Part shown: one piece after another, positions 47,721 through 58,894 of the stretch
Layout: each line of letters begins with the position of its first letter
Numbering within the stretch: the first letter of the stretch is position 1
Assembly: GCF_018446385.1 (NCBI RefSeq)
Contig: NC_056003.1
Location: 18,535,198 to 18,599,197, forward strand
Direction: 5' to 3'
DNA: 64,000 nt
DNA from: Zingiber officinale
Taxonomy: Eukaryota; Streptophyta; Magnoliopsida; Zingiberales; Zingiberaceae
Made by a program: the position numbers and the translations under genes
Notes under the pieces: generated by a model
Databases searched by the model: none
What the model was told of the DNA's origin: nothing
Seen by the model: the letters and a program-made list of their open reading frames with translations, nothing else

Positions 47721-48359
47721 TGTTAGTAATTAGCCTTAAGAGCCAATATAAGATGATTAGGCTTTTTGGGTTACTCATTGAGTTAGACTCAAATGAACTC
47801 ACTCATTGATTTAAGTCCAATATGAATTAGACACATTGGATTAATGAGTTAAACTCAATGAGTTAGACTTAGTAGATTACTAGATTAATGTTAATCCAAT
47901 ATAATAATTCAACCCATTAAGAGGAATACAAAGAGACAAAAACCCTTGGTATTCATTGGATGAATATAAATAGATTTTTGGATTGAATTTTTCATTAGAT
48001 GAAAAAAGAGAGACTCTCGATCTTCCCTTCTTCTTCCTCCTCTTCCTTCTTGGGTGAATCTTGATGTTTGGTCGAACCTTCCAAGTGGCTAGCACCACAA
48101 AGTTGGTTATTCTCTAGATTGAGAGTTCGTGTGATGAACAAAGGATATATTCGTGTGGATACTGTAGAGGCGTGGACACTTAATCCTGCTGAGATTTGCA
48201 TCCAAATAAAGGTTGCTGACGAGATTGCGAAGGGCACGCATCAAAGGTATAATCCTCTCATGTAAGACTTAGTATATGGTTTCCTTTCGCATGGATCTTC
48301 TGGAGGAACTAGTTATTTTCTGCTATATTTTTACGTGTTTAGCGCTCTAGTTCCTTACA
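47721..48359 (+). repeat. 3' LTR of the 23-kb nested copia
   Basis: 639 bp, partner of 25187-25827; followed by CAACT, the right copy of the target duplication. Confidence 0.88.
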
Positions 48360-48557
48360 CAACTTGCACATGCCAAGCCACATTATATTATAGAATATTT
48401 TTCTACGATGTAATGGTAAATCTGAAATGTTTGACTGTTGAGTATTTTCGAATTTACTATGATTAATTATAAAAAAATTCTGTGAAATTAAATCAATTAC
48501 TTTTAAAATTAATCAGTGTAAAGGATTGGGTACATAGTTCAAAATAAATAAAAGTTC

Positions 48558-49021
48558 TTGAAGCATCCTCAATGGGGTGTTAAATGGACATTATAATGTT
48601 CATTTAACACCCCCTCTTCATTGTGAGGGGGTATTATAATGTCCACTCACAAGAGAAAGGAGAGAGGGTGTTCAAAGATTTGAACACCTTTGAACACTCT
48701 CTCTTAATTTTTTTTATTTTTATTTTTTAAAAATTATAAAATTTTTAATATTATTTTAAAAATGGTAAAAATATTTTTTTTACAAGTAAGATTATAATTA
48801 AAAATAATAATAATAATTTAAATATTTTAAAATATATTTATTTAATATGATATAATTTTATGATGGGTGAGTGGACGGTAGAACCCATAAATAATGAGTG
48901 TTAATGTTAAAAGGGATGTAAGTGAAAGAAATATATTGTTATAATGAGTATGTAACACTGGGCTCATACTTTTTGATGAGATGATGAATATTATAATTAC
49001 GATATATTATGGATGCTCCTG
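48558..49021. repeat. MITE-like element with strong internal palindrome
   Basis: The left end GAAGCATCCTCAATGGGG and right end TTATGGATGCTCC are inverted (GGATGC/GCATCC). Near the left end, 48574-48613 forms a 40-bp palindrome with one mismatched pair (GGGGTGTTAAATG against CATTTAACACCCC). A CCCCCTC/GAGGGGG inverted repeat follows. The right half is AT-rich. The target duplication is unclear. Confidence 0.5.
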
Positions 49022-49927
49022 CACAGTCCAAGTTAACTGCAAAGGACGTTGGAGTTACACAGTGGAAGCAAAAGTAAATTAGAAATTGTAAGTAGAAAGA
49101 TCTCAAACACGTGAATGGTATTCGTACCTGACTATTTATAGGTGTAAGAAAAAAAATCTATAGAGATCATAATCATAAATTTTGGGAAAGAAGGTGTCAT
49201 TTTGACCACTTCGAGATAATTGTCATTTAAATAAGAATGTCGACTACTAGTTGTTATTGGCAATGGCGACAATGGTAGAGAGGGGACTGTTTAAACAGAT
49301 AATGTTAGTCATTATTCCAAAGGTTAGTAATCGTCCGTGATTTACCTCCTTCGTATTGACCCTGAAATGAATTGATGGAGACACTGGGAGCGAACATATT
49401 CATCTTTTTTGCCATAATTTTTAAACAGACAACTCAGAAAACAAAACGGTAATCTCTAACATACATAAACACAGTTATGATGGCTATGTTAAGTTTAGCC
49501 TATCAAAGAATTATAAAACATTCACACATTAAAAAAATACTCATATATCAGTTTAACACTTCGCCCAGCGTAATGTTTGATAATATGGCCACTTGTTCTT
49601 GCTGCTCTACAGATCTTTGTGCAAACTGTACCATCTTAACTACAATAGAAGTTTAGGCATGAAGCTGGCAATCATCTAAAACCATTCCAACAAAAACCAC
49701 AGTAGTATCTGAGTAAAGAAAAGAAGACTTTAATTTCATAGAGTGGCTATGCAATTTAATACAACAAAGCTGCCAACAAAAAGCACGATTATCTAAATAA
49801 TAATCTTTCCTTGCGAAGGTAAGAACTAAATTCCACATAGAGAACGTTTTCTAGTAACATGCTGAACACAATGAGCGCAGCGCCCTTTTCTGTTTCTTTC
49901 ACAGCCTTCATAGACATGTTTCTGATT
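49022..49927. other. Kinase 3' region and flank
   Basis: AT-rich. The minus-strand 3' untranslated region of the kinase probably occupies the part near 49600-49927. No other gene or element recognised. Confidence 0.4.
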
Positions 49928-52900
49928 TCAGTCTCTGGTCATTGGCTCGGACAGACAACACCTAAAACGAGCTTTACGAACAGTGCTTACTATATCCATC
50001 TCTGCACTCTCCAGCATTCTCACTACGTCCGTGAAAGGGGGGCGCACATCAGGGTTTGCATCCCAGCAGCGTGTCATTATCTCACAAAGGGCTGGAAGGC
50101 AATCATGGGGTATGATGGGACGGACACCTTTGTTTACGACGGCAAAGGCTGCCTGCACAGCTGTCATGTTCTGAAAGGGAAGCATGCCGGTTATGAGCTC
50201 CCATAACACAATGCCAAAGCTGTAAACATCAACTTTCTGATCGTAGGGTCTGTGTTGGATCATTTCTCTGCATTGTTGAATGATGAGCTCAGACTAACTA
50301 AAAGCAAATGGAGATTAATAACTTAAGTAAAACATGCGATATATAGATGAAATTCGCTTTCAGTTGATATTTCTGCTCTCCAAAAACCTTTAACTGAATA
50401 CAATGGTCAATAAAGAGAAGGTATCAAACCTAATCTGAAATTCACTGATATATGCATACACATCTAAAGGGTGCAGTGAGATGATAAAGTCTAATGCTTA
50501 GTTGCTGGAGGCTTATGTAAACGAATGAATTCAATTTGAATTCATTTAAGCAATCAAAATTAAGCCTCTAACGATATAGGGCTATAACTATATATAAATT
50601 GAAGACTTATATATCTAGTGAAGGTTTGATATTAGGAATCAAATAAATGGATAATGGATTAAAAATATATACATATGAATCATAGCATGTATTGTAATCA
50701 AGATACCTGATTAATCAACCCATCAAAATACATTTTATCATAAAAGTTGCAAAATACGCTCATACATAACAAGTATTAGACACATTGGACAATCAGAGAA
50801 GGAAATAAATTTCTTAGTCGAGTTCACGCCTAGGTAAGAATCTATCCAAGCGTTCATTGTGTTCACCATGTTACTATATAGGGACCTAGCGTACAAATTC
50901 TCTCATAATCTCTCAAGTCTCACATACAAAGATGCTTTCAAGTTGTCGCAACTTTATATTGTCTAAGAGTACTCCCATTAGGTCGTTGGCCCCTTGGATG
51001 CACTAAAGTCCTAAACTCGCTCCACATGTCATCCTCCGCTAGGTCCCTACATAGTCCACCTCTTGCAGTTGCTATCAAAGTTGTTGAATCAAACCATCTT
51101 AGCCACACCAAGTTATCAACCATGGCGCAACCTCGTCAATTTACAAGTTCCGTTAGCTTTGTGTGCATCCAACTAAGCCACTACAAACTTATGCACCAGT
51201 CATACCCTAATTCAAATCTTTTGTTAAATAAATCAAAACATCTTGGTTGAACACGACTTGGGGTACAATTGCACCAACACAGTACCATGTTAAAAGAAAC
51301 AAACTTAAATATTCTGGTCACTCAATTATAAATATCAATAAAAAGAGTAGCCCGGTGCATAAAGCTCCTATTAATATAGGATCCCGGAGAAGGGTCTATT
51401 GTACGCAGTCTTACCATGCATTGCAAGAGCTTAAAACTCGAACCCGTAACTTCTAGGTCACACAGCAGCAACTTTACAGTTGTGTCAAAGCTCCTTTTCT
51501 ACTCAATTATAAATATCAATAACTATCAAAATCACCCATTGTCAAATGCAAAACACGTATATGTCAATAATTTTAATACAGAAGACACTATAATGAAGCC
51601 TGTTAGCATTGACGCCAACGGCTAAAACTAAAAACTCTCCCAATAGAATTTAAAAATATTATATCTTAAACAAATGTCCACCATTTGAAATAAAGAACAA
51701 TATAATACATAATAAAAAAAATCATAGAGAACCATAGAGAACTATTGATTCTCCCAATAGCCCAAAAGATCCAAACATGGTTTAAAATTTTAAACCATAT
51801 CGGAGTTTCGGAATGACTAGAATGATACGGTTGCCGTACCGATATGATTTCAATTTTTTTAATATAAAATATATTAATAAAAATATAACTTAAATATTTA
51901 AAAAATATGAAAAAAAAATAAAAATATATGTATGATAAATAAATTTTATTATATATTTTTAGAATTAAAATAAATAATATATATATTAAATTAATATGAT
52001 AGTTCTATTAGGGTTTAATAAAGTCTATTTAGATTATCCCTACTACAGCTGAGAGTGAATTTAAACTATTAAACTAAATTTTCATTAAAAATTAACCCGC
52101 AACCCGGCCAATGCTCGTGACGCAGCCAAGGGGGTTGCGCAACCCCTTCGAAGCGGCCGCGAAGGTCGTGCGCACCTCCACGAGGCATGCCGGTCTTTGC
52201 GTCGTAGTCGGCAAGCAGAACGAAATGTTTCTCACGTGTTGTCCGATACGACATGAGATTTTAAACCATGGGCCCAAACAACTGTTTTGAATGAACAAGG
52301 TAATATTTTCTTCACGATAATTTGCTTCTACACATTTTTTTGGGTCTTGACCAAGAGATGTTCTCAAGACCATATTGGATGTGAAACTATACCCACTGGG
52401 AGTGAAAAGGTTACCCTAACAAAGGCATTATACACATTTAAAACCCCGCATATTGGCAGAAAATAGTACAGATCTAACTCACCATTAGCCAAATAGTTAT
52501 TGATTGTTGGTTGCTACTCCACTTTTTTGTAGCTTTTAAAAGACATTTATTCTTGTAAACAGAACTAATACAGTATGCATTTTGTTACTTGTAGCTGCCA
52601 ACACACATCAGTTCGTTTCAAAGACATGGGTGGTGATACTTAAAAAAAAGTATTGAGCGTTCATTAACGGAGGCAGAGAACACAGAGATTCTATGACTAT
52701 TTAAGGCATATAATTGTAATCAAAGATCTTTAATATTCCTACAAATCTTCGTCCCATAACAAGTGAAAAGTATTTGCATATTATTATTTATTTTAATGTC
52801 AAACAATGAAGGATTGGAGTCCAATCTTGAAGGATACTTCATTGGAACTCCTAAAATGGTAGAAGGCTGAAAAGCAAATTCTTAACTGATCACTTACAGC

Positions 52901-55900
52901 CATCATATCAAGGTTTATTAGCTTGTGTTAAATTTGTATCTAGTTGCTGAAAAACTAATGGCAAAATCATTTCAGACAAATTGTAGGGGAAACTTATTTG
53001 ACAGTTAACTTCAATGATAGATTCAATACCCAGTGATGTGCTGATAAGTACAAATATGATAACAAGCATTGATTGATAGGACCATAACACCAATTCATGT
53101 TTACTATATTATTAGGCATTCTAAAGTAGAATGGTTTTTCTTTACTAAAATATAATGAATGAGAAATAGTAGTGTCAATCCGCATTCACAAGAAATTGCA
53201 TGCATGTGTAATGACCATATAAAGGTGTGCATAATTATAAACATGCATATGAAAAGCATGGGCAGTTTTGACAAAAGTATAATGATGTCCTGATGTAACT
53301 CTTGAAGCCTCAGCATACTGGAGTCTTGCTATACAAGATATGCACCAGTAAATGTCATTATAACTAAGTAAAGAACAGAGAGAGGAATAGACAACCATGC
53401 TCTTTATGAACGTTTCCGGAAGAAAAACAAAGGGCTATTTTAAAAACCATGATTTATGTAATCTAAATTTATAAAATAAGGTCAGACTGATGAAAAAAAA
53501 ACACATGGCAAAAGATGCAATTTCAGATCCAAAGAATTCCCACTAAATTTTGTAATCATTTTTTACTATAATGCTCAACTTTAGAACATGTATAACAAAG
53601 ATAGCCAGTAAGTACATGATGGTTAAACTTGAATTTTGAAAATACACACACACACATATTAGGGATAAAATTTACCCTAATTAGAATATTGGTAAAGAGA
53701 AAAAAATTGAGGTATATATGTTGGGAAAGAAGACCACTACGAAGAGCTACTGGGCCATTTCAAAGATGAGGGCCCGGTTGAGGAATTTTTCAACAGTAGT
53801 AACCTTGATAGGGCAATTTCCCCAAAATATGGCATAAACTTACCACCATGAGACACATGAAGTCATGAACTACCTAAAGGAAACAAATTCACAAGTCAAT
53901 GTCAGAATCATACTAAATATTAGTCCGCATTGAAAAGTTTTAAAAAGGACAGCCTGGTGCATGAAGTTCCCAACAATCCATATACGGACCACATTGGATT
54001 TATTATACACAACCTTGCATTGCATTGTAAGAGGTTGTTTCCACGACCCACAAGATCACACTACAACAATTTTATCATTGTGCCAAGGCTCTTCTTCCGC
54101 ATTGAAAAGTTTATGCATGAAAAAAATAGGTTTATTTTTCCTCAGCACTTTCTATCTCAATACAGATTACCATTATTATCCTCTCACATTAACACCCCTC
54201 AAGTTGATAAATTTATATTTTAGCCCTATTTTATTTACAATATAGTCCACAAAAAACACACCTCCTAAGTTGGTTATGAAATATCATAAAACCACACTTC
54301 CCAAGTTGGTTTTGAAATATAATAAAACCCGTAACTGGTCAAATATAATTGTGAACAAATTCATTAACTAATCATTAGAACTAACAAAAGAGCATCTCCT
54401 TTATTACTATTTATTTTTGACAAAGTGGCAATCATTATAAATATATTTTGTTGTCTCATGAAAGACAAAGATTAGAAGGAATGTGCAAAGAAACTTTAAT
54501 TACCATAAAAAAATTTGTCAAAATGTTGGAAAATTTTCCTGCTATATCTCTAAAAATAGTATTTGGTATTATCTCCTAGAAGATTCTTTGAGATATCCCT
54601 ACTAATCATAGAAAATTATGTATATAGGGAATCATTTTTATTTCTTTCCCCCATCATTCGATGTTCCTTTATTTTTTTTATATAGCACTTTCTTATGTAT
54701 TTATTTCCATACTTTATGCGTACATGACCATGTGAAATGGATCAACCCTTTACATGAATTGAGTGAATAAAACAAAATGTTTTTTCTATTTTGGTATCAA
54801 AGCCTCACACTCACGCTCATGAGATCTGATTGCTCTTTCAAACCTTCATTGTCAAAATTTTTCTTTCTGTTTGTAATACAACAACAACAATCAAATCTTA
54901 TCCCACTAAGTGGGATCGACTATATGAATCCTTTTACGCCATTGAGCTCTATCTCCTACTATAATATCATCTATACTTAAATAAATTTTATCTTGTTTTA
55001 TTGTTGCTAATCAAGTCTTTTCTGGACTTCCTCTTTCTCGTTTGATATGTGTGTTTTCCATAATTACACATCACCTAATTGGAACATTTATTGATCGTCT
55101 AAGTACATGCCCGTACCATCTTAAACATGTCTATCGAAGTTTTCCCTCAATAGATGCAACTCCGACTTTCTTTCTAATGCTCTCATTTCTTATTCTGTCC
55201 ATCCTCGTATGTCCACACATCCACCTTAACATCCTCATCTATGCAACACCACAGTACTGTGTCTTGAATGTGTGCAGTGAATTCATCCATGATTAGTGTA
55301 AAAAGATAAGAATTTAGAGTTGATCCTTGATATAACCCTATTTTTATTGAAAATGTTTCAGTTACACCACTTGAAGTCTTTACTCTGGTCATTACATCCT
55401 CGTACATATCCTTAATTAGTTTAATATATGTTACACTAACATCTCTCTTTTCTAGAATTCTCCATATAATTTCTCTGGAGACTCTATCATAAGCTTTTTC
55501 TAAATCAATGAATACCATATGTAGATCTTGATTTTACTCCCAATATTTTTCAATTAGTTGTCGAAGAAGATGTATAGTTTCTATTGTCGATCATCCAGGC
55601 ATGAACCCAAATTGATTTTCAATCACCGTGGTCTCATTCCTTAATCTTTTTTCTATTGTTTTTTCCCAAAGTTTAATGGTATGACTCATTAGTTTAATAC
55701 CCCTATAATTTGCACAATTTCATACGTCTCCTTTATTGTTATATAAGAGAACTAAAGTACTTACCCTCCTGATCAAACATTTTTGTCGTGTTCAATATCA
55801 TGTTAAATAATTTTGTAAGTCATTCAATACCTTATTTCCCTAGGCACTTCCATACCTCTATTAGAATATCATCTGGTCTAATGGCTTTTCCATTGTACAT

Positions 55901-58848
55901 CTCATTTAAAGCTTGTTCTGAAATTTGAATTCTACGATAAAAATTTAAATTTCTATATTCATTTGACCTACTTAAATTACCTAAGTTAAGTTGGTCACCT
56001 GAACCTTTATTAAAAAATTGATGAAAATATCTCTTCCACCGCTCTTTTATTTCTCCATAGTTTACAAGTACCCTGTTACATTCATCTTTAATACATTTTA
56101 TTTGGATAAGATTTCTTGTCTTCCTTTCTCTCACTTTAGCTATTCTATAAATGTTTCTTTTCTCTTCTTTTGTATCCAATTTTTAATATAATAGTTCAAA
56201 AGTTTCCTTCTTTGTTTCATTCACTACTTTCTTAGCTATTGTATTTTTTTTTTAAATTTTCCTCGTTTTTACAAATATATAATTCCTTATAAGCTATTCA
56301 TTTTTCCTTCACTTTCTCTTGTACTTTCTCATTCCACCACCAAGATTCCTTATTTAGTGGTGCATGTCCCTTTGACTCACCAAGTACACTCTTAGCTACT
56401 ATTTTCAACTTTAATATCATCTTATCCCATGTCGTATTAAAGTCACCATATATTTCACCTAATACTTGTACTCCTATCTTCTCCTTAAATATATTTTACT
56501 TCCCATCCTTTAACTTCCACCACTTAATTCTAGGAGTGGTATATATTTTCTTTTTATTGATATTATGCTTGAGGCGTATATCGAACACTACTAATCTATG
56601 TTGGTTAGTTAAGCTTTTTTCAGGAATGATCTTGCAATCTTTACAAATCGTTCTATCCTTATTCCTAACCACAAGAAAGTCATTTGTGATTTATTATTCC
56701 CACTTTTGAACGTGACTAAGTGTTTTTCTCTTTTTTTAAGAAATGTATTAGCTAATATAAGGTTATATGGGAATCTAGATCCTCTGGTCTGCAATCCCTG
56801 ATCCCTTCTACAATTTGCACGTCGGATCACAGCCAAAATCCGGCCAAAATTGGCTGCAATCTCCCCTGGGTTCACCTTCCCACCTAGGTTATAGTTTTGG
56901 GTCGAGCAAGGCAACCGGAGGTCGGCGGCGGTGGGCAGGCCACCCCTGCTTGGCATCATACAGTTCGTCCACCGCCGGTGGCCTCCGACTGTCTGACTCA
57001 ATCCAAAACTATAACCTAGGTGGAAAGGTGAACCAAGGGGAGAGCGCAGCCAATTTTGACAGATTTCGGCCAAGATCCAACGTGCAAATTGCAAAAGGGA
57101 CCAGGGATTGCAGACCAAAGAATCTAGTCTCATTATATGCTATTGCAAAATCTAATATAATTTTCCCTTCTTCATTTCTCATTCCAAACTCATAACCCCC
57201 ATGTACCCTATCATATTCCTCATTTTTCACTCCAACATGCTCATTTAGATCACCTCTTATTAAAATCATTTCCTTCGGCAGAATATTTTGTAATACTTCA
57301 TCTAAGTCGTCCCAAAACTTTGATTTAGTAGCTTCATCTAATGCTACTTACGGTGCATATACGCTAATTATGTTCATAGTTTCTTTCACCACTATTATCG
57401 TAAGGGCTATAATTTGATCCTCTTTTCTAACCACTCCTACAACTTCATCCTTTAACGAACTATCTACAACAATATATACTTCATTTCTTGTTTTACTCTT
57501 TCCTGTGTATCATAACTTAAAACTCGAGTTTTCTATCATCTTTGCCTTTTTGCCTACCCATTCTATCTCTTGTACACACAAAATACTAATTCTTCTCCTA
57601 ATCATTGTATCTACTACCTCCATTGATTTACCAGTGAGAGTTCTTATGTTCCATGTTTCAAATCTTAGATTATTAGTTCTATCATATTTATTTTATTCAA
57701 CCTTGGTATAAGAACTCTTGCCTATTTAACACTACACTCAAGTTCTCATGGAGATGCAGCGGTCCTTGCCGATACGTTACAGTCAGACCTGCAACACGAA
57801 CTCTTGCATATTTAGCACTACACTTGAGTTCTGGAGATGTAGTGGTTATTGACGAGACGTTACAATGAGACCCTACAACCCGTTCCTTCCGGGGAACAAC
57901 CTAGTATTAAGATAATAATTTAATAGATTCATTCATTGAACATTTACCATAGTTTTAATGTTGGCTGACAACCTAACGCAATCCTCCTCCTTTATATGAG
58001 CTTGGGACCGGCCATGACTAGTTCGTCATGAGCGGAATTCTTCTTTCTATTTGCAATCATGTTAAAAATTTCTGTTTTGATTTGATTTATCCTCTTCTTG
58101 TCTCTCCAATTGTCTAACAATGTTGAGAAAAATATGGGAGAAGTAGGATTTCAACAAAGAAGAAATCAAGTTGAGATGTTTTTCTAAAACTCGACTATAA
58201 TTCATACTCATTGACTAGAACCAATTTTGTGCTTTAAGCAAGCTTTGAAATCATTAGTGATAAGTTTCTCAATTTGATTGGAATAATACAATTTTGATAT
58301 TATGTTGGAGTTGGCCCGTGGTATCAATGACGAATTGGAGGTGGAGAGAGGAAGAATATGAAGAACAACAACAACAAGAGAAGGTAGCTACATGCATAGG
58401 AGTAGGATTTAAAGTGTCATTTGATGTAGAAATTTGGACATTGTCTAAACTAGTACAATTGCTACATGCATAGGAGTAAGATTTAAAGTGTCATTTGATG
58501 TAGAAATTTGGACATTGTCTAAACTAGTACAATTTTTAACAATGTGTTGCGTTGACATTTGATGTGTTTTGGCTTGCTCAAAGCATGCAGAGAGCGTACT
58601 CAAAGCATGCTTTGAGCAGTCTTACTCTTTCATTTATTTTTTTTATAATTAAATAATTGAATCAAGTTCTCATATTATAACTAATTGATGACTAATGCTC
58701 TGTTTCGCCATGCATTAAACATGATAAGATGAATTCCAATGATTTTTACACATTTAATCGTCTTTCACTTCGATTTTCTACTTTTAATAAGACTAATTGA
58801 ATTTAAAATAATTTTATTAATTTTTTATTTCAATGCTGTCAAGATAAA

Positions 58849-58894
<46 letters not shown>

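Larger units (their letters stand above)
25187..48359 (+). mobile_element. Copia retrotransposon expanded to 23 kb by five nested insertions
   Basis: The 5' LTR (25187-25827) and 3' LTR (47721-48359) are homologous over their length, both starting TGTTAGTAATTAG and ending CTAGTTCCTTACA. Perfect CAACT duplications flank the pair (25182-25186 and 48360-48364). A primer site TTGTATCAGAGCC follows the 5' LTR and purine tract AGTGGAAGAT precedes the 3' LTR. Removing insertions at 26213-27749, 28543-29014, 30347-37816, 39354-41987 and 43449-46816 with their duplications leaves about 7.7 kb, a normal copia size. Remaining host parts in order are leader, gag (29326-30200), protease start, GAG-pre/integrase/RT start (37817-39353), and RT/RNase H (41993-43230). 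Stops and frameshifts throughout show an old, inactive copy. Confidence 0.88.

Noticed and set aside
51430..51500. tRNA gene suggested by the B-box-like GGTTCGA
   Set aside because: No cloverleaf could be built; long flanking direct repeats and body sequence identify a SINE.
56609..57195. Open frames of 174 and 126 codons on opposite strands
   Set aside because: They read through the foldback element inserted in the LINE; the near symmetry of the arms produces similar frames on both strands.
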